Below are positions 28,198 to 37,714 of a stretch of DNA of 64,000 nt, piece after piece. Source of the stretch: Oligoflexia bacterium (lineage in GTDB: Bacteria > Bdellovibrionota > Bacteriovoracia > Bacteriovoracales > Bacteriovoracaceae); assembly GCA_024229115.1 (NCBI GenBank), contig JAAEST010000103.1, forward strand, positions 1 to 64,000, in the 5' to 3' direction. Position 1 is the first letter of the stretch. Each line of letters opens with the position of its first letter. The position numbers and the translations under genes are program-made. The notes below the pieces were generated by a model. That model had not been told where the DNA came from and searched no databases. It was given only the letters and a program-made list of their open reading frames with translations.

Positions 28198-29252
28198 TCT
28201 TGTCCTTCCTTACTCAATTGATCGTAATCTGTGAAATCACTTTTTCCTTTGAGCACATAGTAATTAGATAAGTAAGGGATAAATATATTTCCATCCATGT
28301 TTATGATTTGGTTTGCAAACTTTAGGTCTCCAAGAACGGCTACTTTTTTATCCTTCACATTAAGAGAAGCGGCTTCGTAGGTAAGTTTACCGACTTCATT
28401 ACGAAATGTTTTGAAGAAGTAAACAAGGGAGTCTTTTTGAGTGCAAACGAGATTGATAATGTCATTTTCTTTCGATTGATAGAGTATCTTTTCATTTTCT
28501 ACACTGAAGTTTTTAAAAGAGATTGAAGAAATAGTCGTTCCTTTCTCAAGAGAATCGAAACTAGTTTTCGCAATAATAAGCTGATCATTAATCTTGCAAA
28601 GTTTAATCTGAGTATTTGGAGACTGATATTTCTTTAAGACCTTAATTTTCTTACTACTAAACGAAAAAACAAGTATTCCTGGGAAACCTTTCTGGTTGTA
28701 GTCTGTAAACACAACAGTGTTATTATCAGGCATTACTCTGCTCGGAATAAAATAAGGATTTTGGGTACTTGCTAAAGTTACGTTAAAGCTAATTGATTCT
28801 TGAGAAGAGTTATTTAGATATAACTTTTTAGTATATGGTTGATAGAAACTATACCACTGATCATTAAGGTGAAGTTGAGGATCTGTTCCTTTTCCTACAA
28901 GTTTAGATCTCTCACTTCCATATCCTGAAATTAGAATGTCGTTTATCCCCCTTTGGTCATAGAAAGTATGATAAGTAGGGTTTCTTTCAATGACGACATA
29001 CTTTTTTGCTTCTGTCGCTGTGACATAGTATTGAGTTTTCTTAGAAGACTTACTGACTTCAAAAACTTTGTAGTTTGTTGAGAGTAGTAGAGTTCCTGAT
29101 GCTCTTTGATAGTATGTGATGTTTCCATCAGCACTAATATAACGTAAATTATCAAGAGATTGCTTTGTTTTAAGAATCGATAGTTTTGTATCTGCCAGCA
29201 GAGATACTGAAAACAAGCTTAAGAATATTAAAAACTTCTTACTTCGTTCCAT
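28194..29252 (-). CDS. Exported protein of unknown function, possible beta-propeller (second of three)
   Basis: An N-terminal signal (KKFLIFLSLFSVSLLADT) is followed by repeated strand-rich units such as NITYYQRASGTLLLSTN, KKYVVIERNPTYHTF and NTVVFTDYNQKGFPGILVFSF. These look like blades of a WD/TolB-like propeller, although no blade motif is firm. It overlaps the preceding gene by 14 nt and the following one by 4 nt. No enzyme motif is visible. Confidence 0.55.
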   Translation of the reverse strand: MERSKKFLIFLSLFSVSLLADTKLSILKTKQSLDNLRYISADGNITYYQRASGTLLLSTNYKVFEVSKSSKKTQYYVTATEAKKYVVIERNPTYHTFYDQRGINDILISGYGSERSKLVGKGTDPQLHLNDQWYSFYQPYTKKLYLNNSSQESISFNVTLASTQNPYFIPSRVMPDNNTVVFTDYNQKGFPGILVFSFSSKKIKVLKKYQSPNTQIKLCKINDQLIIAKTSFDSLEKGTTISSISFKNFSVENEKILYQSKENDIINLVCTQKDSLVYFFKTFRNEVGKLTYEAASLNVKDKKVAVLGDLKFANQIINMDGNIFIPYLSNYYVLKGKSDFTDYDQLSKEGQE

Positions 29253-31140
29253 ATAATAACCACGATTTTAAAGGGTGCTGTTCTTTCATATTAGATAGGC
29301 CTGTAAAGACAAAGTTCCAAGGAACGAGTCTTGGATAATGAACACTATCTAAACTAGATCTGAAAACTAATAATTTATTTTCATTTTTCGTAATTGCACC
29401 ATCAATAATAAAAGGTAGTGGGGTACATTGATTTAATGTTTTTCTTGAAAAGAATCTTGGATAAATATCTTCGCTACATCCAACCCCTTGGATAATGCCC
29501 TCTTTTTGGTTCTTTAAATAAACCTCTAGTTCCGTAATATTTTTAATCGCTTGGAATTTCTTCTTGTAAAAGGTTTCTATTAATTTTTGTATAGAAGACT
29601 TTGAGTTGATGTAATTTGTTGGAAAGTAATCAAAAGAAACGATACCTTCATAAGAAATTTCTTTGATTTCATCTTTATCAACGAAAATCTTTCTTTCACA
29701 GAAACTATTACTACAGCTTTGATCATCATAAACTATGAAACATCCATTCTTGTATTCAAGTTTTACAGGCTTGTATTTTCTTTTTGAAACGAGCTTACAT
29801 GTTTTATAGTCCTTAACCTTATTAAGTTTGAATAAGATATTTCTAACGACCATTTCTTCATTATAATCAACGGCTTTATAATCTCCCGGTATATAGAGCT
29901 CACACTGCTTCTTTTTATCAACAAGGTCTTTGTAGCATACCTTTAATGGCCAGATTTCTTCTGTTTTAGATTCGATAGAAAGTTTACTGATATTGTAGTT
30001 GGCTTCACTGTGACAACTATTAGGAGTTGATTCGAAAATATTATCAAATAAATGATTAAGAACTCTATGAGTATTTGTTAAGGCGGAGTTATTAATTCTT
30101 CCCGGGCAGTCCGTATATTTGGTTTTAAGCCTTCCATTGTTGAGAGCGACAGAAAGAGCATTACAATTCGGTCTAGGAAAGAGTGAAGGATAACCATCTT
30201 GTCCTCTCGTTGTGCATAGATGAGGTTCATCCTTAAATTTCTTAACACAACGTTGTAATTGCTTCTTGCTAAGAGATTGATTGCCAAAGAAGTTACGACA
30301 AAGATTTTCAAGTACATACTTTGGCTTTTCTCCATTAAGAACTTTACTCCAGACATCATCTGCTAGATAGGGCGAGCAGAAGATTTTCTTATCAGTTACA
30401 GAGTTACATAGATTTCTAAAATAGTTTTGTTGGAAGAAATCACTATTTTTTTCAAAAAACTCGCCGTCTCTTATCCTAGCGTTCATCAGTCTTCTTTGAG
30501 CAATGGAGACGCCTGGATTTTGATTTAAGTAGAGTCTCGCTCTTTGACCACGACTAATTTTTTCTGGAATCTCACATAAGTATGGAAGATAAGGATTAGA
30601 GTACCAGTCTTTAAGAATATTATCACACTCTGTTTGTGACTTAGGAGTACGATAATTAATGGCCTTTAGAGAATTTTTTAAATTGAGAGATTCAAAGAGC
30701 TTTGAAATCTGTAAATAGTTGAAGCATTTATTTTGATAGATCCCTTTAGTAAATTCTTCTTTTGGTATCAATATCGTTCTGTTTTCTTTCTTGAGAATAA
30801 TCGGAATATCTTGAGGATAACCAAGTGTAGTCTTTAACAAATCATTTTCAATAAGAGCTGCAAATGAGCAGTCATTTAAGTTAACAAGCTTAAGGTATTT
30901 CTCGTCTGAATGAAGTGAGATACTTTGAAGGAATAGAGAATCAATTTCAATATCTTGTTTAGACCAGTCTGCAGGAATTTGTGAGGGGTTGAAGCCTGTT
31001 CTTAGTTTTTGGATATATTTTGCATAATCTCCTCGGTGATCATTTACTATCGTTTGGAGAGTTTTAATTAATCCTGGAACTTGCTTTGAATATGTAACCC
31101 TACTTATTAGAAGTAGGGTTACAAAAAAAATATTTCTCAT
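29239..31140 (-). CDS. Large exported protein of unknown function, cysteine-containing (first of three)
   Basis: 633 residues with a short signal peptide (NIFFVTLLLISRVTYS). About two dozen cysteines are scattered through it, suggesting disulfides in the periplasm or outside the cell. No family was recognised. The start overlaps the Fe-S oxidoreductase stop by one base (TAATG). The signal-peptide codons themselves form a perfect 12-bp hairpin. It is tightly coupled to two further exported proteins. Confidence 0.6.
   Translation of the reverse strand: MRNIFFVTLLLISRVTYSKQVPGLIKTLQTIVNDHRGDYAKYIQKLRTGFNPSQIPADWSKQDIEIDSLFLQSISLHSDEKYLKLVNLNDCSFAALIENDLLKTTLGYPQDIPIILKKENRTILIPKEEFTKGIYQNKCFNYLQISKLFESLNLKNSLKAINYRTPKSQTECDNILKDWYSNPYLPYLCEIPEKISRGQRARLYLNQNPGVSIAQRRLMNARIRDGEFFEKNSDFFQQNYFRNLCNSVTDKKIFCSPYLADDVWSKVLNGEKPKYVLENLCRNFFGNQSLSKKQLQRCVKKFKDEPHLCTTRGQDGYPSLFPRPNCNALSVALNNGRLKTKYTDCPGRINNSALTNTHRVLNHLFDNIFESTPNSCHSEANYNISKLSIESKTEEIWPLKVCYKDLVDKKKQCELYIPGDYKAVDYNEEMVVRNILFKLNKVKDYKTCKLVSKRKYKPVKLEYKNGCFIVYDDQSCSNSFCERKIFVDKDEIKEISYEGIVSFDYFPTNYINSKSSIQKLIETFYKKKFQAIKNITELEVYLKNQKEGIIQGVGCSEDIYPRFFSRKTLNQCTPLPFIIDGAITKNENKLLVFRSSLDSVHYPRLVPWNFVFTGLSNMKEQHPLKSWLLYGTK
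31094..31122 (-). repeat. Perfect 12-bp inverted repeat inside signal-peptide codons
   Basis: GTAACCCTACTT (31094-31105) and AAGTAGGGTTAC (31111-31122) are perfectly complementary with a 5-nt loop. In the minus-strand message the stem begins 18 nt after the A of the start codon, immediately after a run of eight U. Confidence 0.85.
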
Positions 31141-33158
31141 TAATCAACAGATTCAGCAAGAATCGAAGCAATGTCATCTATTTCTAGATTCTCAGTGCTA
31201 TCAACTTGTCCTTTTGATGAGTGAAAGTTGATGAGACAGTACGAACATGATGTCGCTAGCTTTGGAGCTTTTGAATCACCAATTTCTTTAAGTCTATTTA
31301 CTGCAATATGCTCACCTTCAGGCAACTCATACCACATATTTCCACCACCCATTCCACAGCATAGGGCCTTGTCTCTATTTTTATCCATTTCTGTTAAAGT
31401 GATTCCTGGAATCGCTTTAAGAATCTCTCTTGGAGCATCGTACTCACCATGATGTCTACCTAGGTAACAAGGGTCATGATAAGTCAGTTCCTGATTCACT
31501 GGCTTAGTCGGCTTAAGCTTTCCTGTTCTTACTAAGTCTCCTAGGAGTTCAGTGTGATGAACAGTTTCAAAGGCACCATCTTCAAATTTTGCATACTCTT
31601 TTCCAATTGTGTGAAGACAGTGTGGACAATGAGTAACAACTTTATCGAATTTGTATTGATTCATGTTTGCAATATTTTCAATAGCAACTTCATAGAAAGT
31701 ATATTCATCTCCAAATCTTCTGATTGGATCTCCGTTACATTTTTCAGTTTTCCCCATCACTGCAAAATCAACACCTGCTTTCTTTAAAAGCATAACTGTA
31801 TCTTGAACAACCTTTTGGTTTGAAGCATCGTAACTTCCTGCACATCCAACATAGTATAAGTAATCAACTTTCTTTTCTGGAGTAATAACTGGAACATCTA
31901 ATCCGTCAGCCCACTTAAAACGATCGTCTTGAGTGATACCCCATGGGTTACCATTTACTCTAATCTTATTAGCAGCATCACCTGCGGCAGGCTGAATTTC
32001 ACCAAGAGTAAGAGTTTTATATCTCTTAGCTTCCATGATGATATCTACATGTTCAATATTGGCTGGACATTCTTCCATACAAGCACCACAAGTCGTACAA
32101 GCATCGATCTCATGATTCATGAAGATTGGACTTTCTCCCCAAAGTTCAGCGTCTGTTTCACCTTTAGCTTTTGTTTCGTAAGCAAGGTCTCTTGTTTTAG
32201 TAATAATTTTCTTAGGGTCTAGAGGTTTACCTGCAAGGTTAGCAGGACAAACTTGAGTACAACGCCCACACTCAACACAAGTTAAAAGATCTAATGTGTT
32301 CTTATGAGTAAGCTCAGATAGTTTACCTAAACCAAAAGTTTCTGCATTTTCATCTTCGAAGTTCATTGGCTCAAGTACTGCACCTCTTCTTGGTGGAGTT
32401 ACTAAAGAAGCAAATGGTAAAAATACAATATGAGAAAACTTTGTGTACCCAATTGAAATAATGAAGGCCATTGTATTTACCATATGGAAGAACCAAAGAC
32501 CACGGTATGTATTTGCTAGAGCGGCATCTGAAAAGTTGAAATTTTGAAAGATACTTGCGAGCATCCAACCTACAGGTGACCATGACTTTTCACCAATCGG
32601 CATCCCTGTTCCAAGAATTCTTAAACCTTCAATAAAGTAACCAATAATAACAAGAGCAAAGAGCATGGCGTACATCATCTTTTCTTGACTAGGCTTTGTT
32701 GCTGAAAGGTAGTCAGGCTTTAGAACATAACGACGATAGTAGGCCATACATAAACCTACTAAGATCATGAGTCCGGCCATATCAGCTAAGAAAGAAATCA
32801 CGATGTAAGTTGTTCCATGAAAAACTTTGAAAGGTGTATCGTAATGAATAGCTACTAGGTCAGTTGCGATCCAAAGAATAACGAAACCATAGAAAATTAA
32901 CCCATGAAGAGTTGCAACATTCTGAAAACGTGGAACTTTACCAGTAAGGAAAGATGTCTTCAAAAAATTAGACCAATTTAATTTTTCTGGTAAAAGCTTT
33001 TTAAGTCCTTCAACGCCTTCGCCTTTGACAGCAAACTGAAGTTTGTCATAGAGACCTTTAATCATGGCAAGAGTACTGACAACAAACAAAACATACATAA
33101 TTGTTTTGAATGGGGCAGGGATACTCCACATAATTTCTCTAGTTGCATTCACGTCCAT
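31140..33158 (-). CDS. Membrane-bound Fe-S oxidoreductase (HdrD/EtfD-like fusion)
   Basis: Electron-transfer protein of 672 residues. The N-terminal 230 residues form about six membrane helices like the NarI/HdrE cytochrome b subunit. Two [4Fe-4S] motifs follow, CVECGRCTQVCP and CTTCGACMEECP (about 295-360). Two cysteine-rich CCG-type domains come next, with YVGCAGSYD, THCPHCLHT, YHDPCYLGRHHGEYD and ALCCGMGGGNMWYE. Such fusions pass electrons between a soluble flavoprotein (for example ETF in fatty acid oxidation) and quinone. No ETF genes are in the window, so the donor is unknown. Confidence 0.82.
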   Translation of the reverse strand: MDVNATREIMWSIPAPFKTIMYVLFVVSTLAMIKGLYDKLQFAVKGEGVEGLKKLLPEKLNWSNFLKTSFLTGKVPRFQNVATLHGLIFYGFVILWIATDLVAIHYDTPFKVFHGTTYIVISFLADMAGLMILVGLCMAYYRRYVLKPDYLSATKPSQEKMMYAMLFALVIIGYFIEGLRILGTGMPIGEKSWSPVGWMLASIFQNFNFSDAALANTYRGLWFFHMVNTMAFIISIGYTKFSHIVFLPFASLVTPPRRGAVLEPMNFEDENAETFGLGKLSELTHKNTLDLLTCVECGRCTQVCPANLAGKPLDPKKIITKTRDLAYETKAKGETDAELWGESPIFMNHEIDACTTCGACMEECPANIEHVDIIMEAKRYKTLTLGEIQPAAGDAANKIRVNGNPWGITQDDRFKWADGLDVPVITPEKKVDYLYYVGCAGSYDASNQKVVQDTVMLLKKAGVDFAVMGKTEKCNGDPIRRFGDEYTFYEVAIENIANMNQYKFDKVVTHCPHCLHTIGKEYAKFEDGAFETVHHTELLGDLVRTGKLKPTKPVNQELTYHDPCYLGRHHGEYDAPREILKAIPGITLTEMDKNRDKALCCGMGGGNMWYELPEGEHIAVNRLKEIGDSKAPKLATSCSYCLINFHSSKGQVDSTENLEIDDIASILAESVD

Positions 33159-33347
33159 GAATTCCTCTCTTTATTGTAGTCATGTTTTTAAGAATTTATC
33201 TCTAATAGAATAGTGGATTTCTAAGGATAATAAAACGAGAAATTTTCGCTAGTTGTTAGGTTATTCAAACATTAGCGGTGTATATTAGTCAGGTAATTTA
33301 ATTTTTCTTATTTTTTAGTTAGAATGATTTTTGGAATTGGAGAATCA

Positions 33348-34382
33348 ATGAAACAACTAGTCAAATATATATTTTTATCAATCGTTCTTATTGGGTGTGG
33401 GAGAATTGAAACGATCGGCCTAAAAGATCATAGCTTTAGTAAGCAGCCTAAGAGAATTATCTGGATGCAAGTCGCAGGTTTGAGCTCAGAGCATTTGGCC
33501 ATGCTTCGCTTTAACTTATCAAATGCTAATATTGTTACGCCTATGGAAAAAGCTCAATGTGTCGGGCAGATGTGGAGTTATAACCTTTACTCTTTAAGAC
33601 CTCCTGTGAACAAATCTTTTGAGTCTCAAATTTTTGGAACTCCAGACCTTAAAAATAAATGTGATCCTCTTAAAAGAGACCCTGTTTGGAAACTCTATGC
33701 AGATGCTGGCTATAAGCCGGTAATTCTAGAAAACCTTATGTCTGAAAATGAGTCAGTTGATAGACTTTCTGAGTGTGATGGGAATGAAAAGTTAGGTTTA
33801 GCTGAAAGCACTTCTCTTTATAAAATGAGTAAGCGAAAAACTAAAAAGAACAGAACATTTCATTATCAAGAGCAATTAGATTTAGATAAAGGGATCTTCT
33901 ACGATAAGGCATGTTCATCAGGAGATTGTATTTCGTCTTTGCAAGTTAACGTTAAGAAAATTTGGAATAGTCTTAAAGATAAAAGTAATCGATCATTTTT
34001 CTTAATTAGAGACTTCAAATATTTAGCAGCTTTGAAGCGAAAGGATATTGAGCTTGCGAAGGAAAGATTACTAGAGATTGCTAAAATTTATGAGTTATTC
34101 TTGGATTTCTCAAGGAACTCTAAAGACACACTCGTTCTTTTGACTACAAGTAACTCATTAAATTTTGAATTTCCTAAGGATGGAAAGAAGTGGGCTGAGT
34201 TTGAGAAGTCTGGAAAGAATGTCTTCTTTAGAAATACATCTTTACTCTCTCAAAGTTATGCGAACGGACCTGCAAGTGAAAACTTTTGTGGCTTTTACTC
34301 CGAGTCTGAGGTTTTAAAAAGAATGATTTGGAGATCAAAGGAGAAAAATCTTTCTCTAGACTCTTTTAAGAAACTTTTCTAA
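33348..34382 (+). CDS. Lipoprotein of unknown function
   Basis: The lipobox IVLIGC at about residues 11-16 marks a lipid-anchored protein of 344 residues. The stretch PKRIIWMQVAGLSSEHLAML and the late TLVLLTTSNS resemble the edge strands of alkaline-phosphatase-superfamily domains, but the metal ligands are not evident, so this is only a hint. ATG 33348 is preferred over ATG 33324 because GGAG precedes it and it starts the signal peptide directly. It is convergent with Hsp33, with 4 nt overlap. Confidence 0.6.
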   Translation: MKQLVKYIFLSIVLIGCGRIETIGLKDHSFSKQPKRIIWMQVAGLSSEHLAMLRFNLSNANIVTPMEKAQCVGQMWSYNLYSLRPPVNKSFESQIFGTPDLKNKCDPLKRDPVWKLYADAGYKPVILENLMSENESVDRLSECDGNEKLGLAESTSLYKMSKRKTKKNRTFHYQEQLDLDKGIFYDKACSSGDCISSLQVNVKKIWNSLKDKSNRSFFLIRDFKYLAALKRKDIELAKERLLEIAKIYELFLDFSRNSKDTLVLLTTSNSLNFEFPKDGKKWAEFEKSGKNVFFRNTSLLSQSYANGPASENFCGFYSESEVLKRMIWRSKEKNLSLDSFKKLF

Positions 34383-35221
34383 TGCTTAATTAAATCAGTA
34401 AGCTCTTTTTTATCAATTTGATAATAGGTTTTGCAATAATCGCATCTTGTTTCGATGTTATCTTTGTCTTCGAAAATTTCTTCAATAGAATGTTGTGAAG
34501 CAAGTGAAATAATACCATTGAGCATCCTTTCTCTAGAACAATTACATTTGAATTCAATTTGTTTTCCTAAGAGATATACAAAGTCTTTTTCTTTGAATGA
34601 ATTAATAATTTCATCTGAATTATTAATTCCTTTATCCATTACTTCGTTTAAAAATTGTTGATTTTGAAGGATATACTCTTTCAAAGAAATATTTTCGAGA
34701 ATCTCTTCTTTATCAATTTTCACTTGAGGAAGTTTTGTGACTAGTACGCATTGATCTGAGTTCTCTGAAATAATAATTTCAGAATTAAGCTGGTAACTGA
34801 TATCTAAAATTTTAGCTACTATATCGTTTGTTTTAGTTTTGTTTAGTTCAATTAGGGAATTATAAGGCTGGCTCTGTCCTGGAAAAATTTTAGAAAGCCT
34901 GACTATACCAGTGATCTCGCTTGGGTTTTCTTTAAAGGTCTCTGGCATAAGAAGAGTCCTTAGAAAGCCTGCTTCATTCATTTCAATTTTAAGCTTAAAA
35001 TAAGGCTCTTCAGAGTCAACATAGAGTCCAAAGTTTTCATTTGGTTTCAAAAAAGCATTTAAGGGAACAAGTGAAAGGATTGAATCTCTAAAGTATGAAA
35101 AGCCTTTATCTTTAACATCATGAATAATTGCAAGATCATGAATAAGCTTCTGCCCTTCAAAAAAATGAATAGTAAAAGACTTCTCTTTATTGATAAAACT
35201 TAGCAATTTACTTTCTTTCAT
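34379..35221 (-). CDS. hslO: Redox-regulated chaperone Hsp33
   Basis: Holdase chaperone turned on by oxidative disulfide formation. The zinc-binding cysteines are CNCSRERML and CDYCKTYY near the C-terminus (CxC and CxxC), the diagnostic pattern. At 280 residues the length is normal, although the N-terminal domain is divergent. It diverges from the addB-like gene across 75 nt. Confidence 0.9.
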   Translation of the reverse strand: MKESKLLSFINKEKSFTIHFFEGQKLIHDLAIIHDVKDKGFSYFRDSILSLVPLNAFLKPNENFGLYVDSEEPYFKLKIEMNEAGFLRTLLMPETFKENPSEITGIVRLSKIFPGQSQPYNSLIELNKTKTNDIVAKILDISYQLNSEIIISENSDQCVLVTKLPQVKIDKEEILENISLKEYILQNQQFLNEVMDKGINNSDEIINSFKEKDFVYLLGKQIEFKCNCSRERMLNGIISLASQHSIEEIFEDKDNIETRCDYCKTYYQIDKKELTDLIKH

Positions 35222-35296
35222 AAATCCTCAAACAATGCTTAAAGAAACTAAAAGATTGAGTTAACATACTGAAGGCAAGCTGTCTCGGAGAACTTG

Positions 35297-37714
35297 ATGT
35301 CGCTAAGCATAATCTTATATAAACAACAATCTGATCTCAATAACTTAAATTTTCTAGAGAGTTTAGAGAATAAGACATCTATCGTTTGTCCTAACCCACA
35401 GGTGGCAGACACTGTAGGAAGTTTAAAAGCAGTTAGTGAAAATGAGTCAATAACTTCGATGACAGTTTCTAAATTTGCTTCAGAAATGCTTAAGGTTACA
35501 AGTGAAGAGTCTCCTAAACAAAATAGAAAGTCTCAAATATATCTCGAGTTAGGTGCGGTTTTTAAAAGTAAGTTTGCTCATTTGTCTGAAAACTACTTTG
35601 AGCAAGCATTTACTATTCTTACTGAGTTTAGAGGTTATACCACAAATATAGAGCTCATTGATGAAGTATTAGAAGAGGTAGATGAGGAACTCGTTCAGAT
35701 TGTAAAATTATTCTGGGCTTATATGGAAGTTCGACCTCTTATAGATGAACATAAGTCTTTAACATTGATTACTGATTTTCTCAGAGATGGTGAACATGAA
35801 TTTGTCGATGAGATTCCAAGAGAAGAAAATATTATTTTTTGGGGGTTCTCTCATATTAGTTCTGCTCAAGTAGACTACATAAAAGCTCTCTCTATTTTCA
35901 ATAACGTTTATATACCTTTTTATAAAGACTTATTTGAAAAAGCATCTCTTGTTGACTGGATAAAATGGCTTGAGTCGGGGAATGCTGAGATCGTTGATCT
36001 TGAAACTGAGTATATTGAAAGTAAGAGTTTTAATTTCATAAACTTCTCTAAAGGAAGACTTTCAGAGGCCATTAAAAACTTAAGTCCGGAATGGCAAGAA
36101 AGTGAAAAGGTTCTATTGGGCCAGAGAAACCCTACAGTTGGACAGTATTTTGAAATTCCCCTTTCAAATTTTGCATTTAAAGTTGAACAGGATCTAATAT
36201 CTGAAAAATTATCTTTGATTCGGGATGAGTTAGAACAAAAGATAACTGTTAGTGACTCAGATTCGATTTCGGTAGATGAAATGTTTCATTTTCTAAAAGA
36301 ATTGAAAAGTGAATCAGTATCAAAAAGTGACTTTAGAATGGTTAAGGCAATTGAGCTATTTGAGAATTCATTTTCTCAATGGGAAGACCTATCGGATTAT
36401 ATTGAAGATGTAACTTTTTTTGATTTGAAAGTCCTTATTGAAGTTTCTACTCTAAATTCGCCTCGTAACTATCTAATGCCTTTAATAAATAAAGAAAAAT
36501 CAAAACAGATAATCGGTTTAAAAGAAATTGGAAGTGTTAGTGAAGATGATAAAACATTGTTTGTAGTTACCTCTGAATACGACAAAGTAAAAGCCGGTGC
36601 TAAAGTTTATTCTGATGATAGTTTGAAAATTCTCGCTACAATTGGGCCTATTCGAAACCCTGAAATGGAATTCCAAATTGTTTCGAATCAAATTAAAGAA
36701 ATATGGAACTCAGCAAAGACACTGGTTTTGATGGAAAAGGGCTTACTTGATTCTAGTCTAGAGTGGAGCTCTGTTGTTGATAAATTTGAAAACTCAGAAG
36801 AAAAAGAACTAACAATTGATAGAAGTAACAAGAGCGGAGCCGACGTACTCCAGAAGTTAGTACCAGAAAATTTTAAAGAAATTAAAAAGCTATCTGCCTC
36901 TAGACTTCAAAGTTTTATCGATTGTCCGAGAAAATACTTATTTAACCATATTCTTAAATGGGATTTCCCAAATATAAGACCAGAGCCTCTAGAACCTCGA
37001 ATTTTAGGAGAGTTGGAACACTTAGTTGTCCAATACTATATAGAAGAAGGGGCCAGCTGGGAAAAAGAAAGGTTTGAAAAGACATGTGAAAGAACACTTG
37101 ATAGTTACCTATCTGAAAATAAAAAATCTCTAGATGAAGAACAATACTTAGAATGTCTATATGAAATCCAGAATCATTCAAAGAATGGAATTACACAATT
37201 ATTAAAACTTTTAGATATCGATAAGGATACTGAGTTTAAATTTGAGCTCGAGCTCCAAGGCGAAAGAAATACTGGTCGAATTGACTGCATTGCTTCGGGC
37301 CCGGCTTTAGGAAGCATTTTAATTGATTTTAAAAGAGGGGCTTCTAGTATTCCCGATAAAAACCAACTTAAAAAGTTTAGGAAAATCCAAATTTGGTATT
37401 ACTTAAACTTTCTTAAAGATGTCTCTCGTTGGAAGTTATGGGGTTATCTTTGTCTTTCAGATCCAAATGAATCACTTTTCTTCTCTGAAGAAAAAGAGGT
37501 TAATTCTTTTTTCAAAGAGAAAGGCTTTTGTGAAGAGGCAAATTATGAAGTTATTTCTGAAACGTTAGATGAGAAACTTTCTGAATTTAATGATTTATTT
37601 GATGAACAGTTTTCTAATTTACAAAAAGAAAAAGAGTTTCAAGCTTATCCTGTCGATAAGGATGCTTGTCAGTATTGTGTTGTTGAAAATTTATGCCATA
37701 GGGGTGAGTTATGA
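35297..37714 (+). CDS. addB: AddB-like helicase-nuclease subunit with Fe-S nuclease domain
   Basis: Partner of the adjacent AddA-like helicase in double-strand break end processing. The C-terminal third has a PD-(D/E)XK nuclease: SASRLQSFIDCPRKYLF (first cysteine), GRIDCIASG, ILIDFKRG, then CQYCVVENLC. The four cysteines match the Fe-S staple of AddB. The N-terminal two thirds should be a helicase-like scaffold, but no Walker A GxGKT is visible, so it is probably motor-dead. At 805 residues it is shorter than Bacillus AddB. ATG 35297 has GGAG 6 nt upstream. It overlaps addA by 4 nt. Confidence 0.8.
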   Translation: MSLSIILYKQQSDLNNLNFLESLENKTSIVCPNPQVADTVGSLKAVSENESITSMTVSKFASEMLKVTSEESPKQNRKSQIYLELGAVFKSKFAHLSENYFEQAFTILTEFRGYTTNIELIDEVLEEVDEELVQIVKLFWAYMEVRPLIDEHKSLTLITDFLRDGEHEFVDEIPREENIIFWGFSHISSAQVDYIKALSIFNNVYIPFYKDLFEKASLVDWIKWLESGNAEIVDLETEYIESKSFNFINFSKGRLSEAIKNLSPEWQESEKVLLGQRNPTVGQYFEIPLSNFAFKVEQDLISEKLSLIRDELEQKITVSDSDSISVDEMFHFLKELKSESVSKSDFRMVKAIELFENSFSQWEDLSDYIEDVTFFDLKVLIEVSTLNSPRNYLMPLINKEKSKQIIGLKEIGSVSEDDKTLFVVTSEYDKVKAGAKVYSDDSLKILATIGPIRNPEMEFQIVSNQIKEIWNSAKTLVLMEKGLLDSSLEWSSVVDKFENSEEKELTIDRSNKSGADVLQKLVPENFKEIKKLSASRLQSFIDCPRKYLFNHILKWDFPNIRPEPLEPRILGELEHLVVQYYIEEGASWEKERFEKTCERTLDSYLSENKKSLDEEQYLECLYEIQNHSKNGITQLLKLLDIDKDTEFKFELELQGERNTGRIDCIASGPALGSILIDFKRGASSIPDKNQLKKFRKIQIWYYLNFLKDVSRWKLWGYLCLSDPNESLFFSEEKEVNSFFKEKGFCEEANYEVISETLDEKLSEFNDLFDEQFSNLQKEKEFQAYPVDKDACQYCVVENLCHRGEL

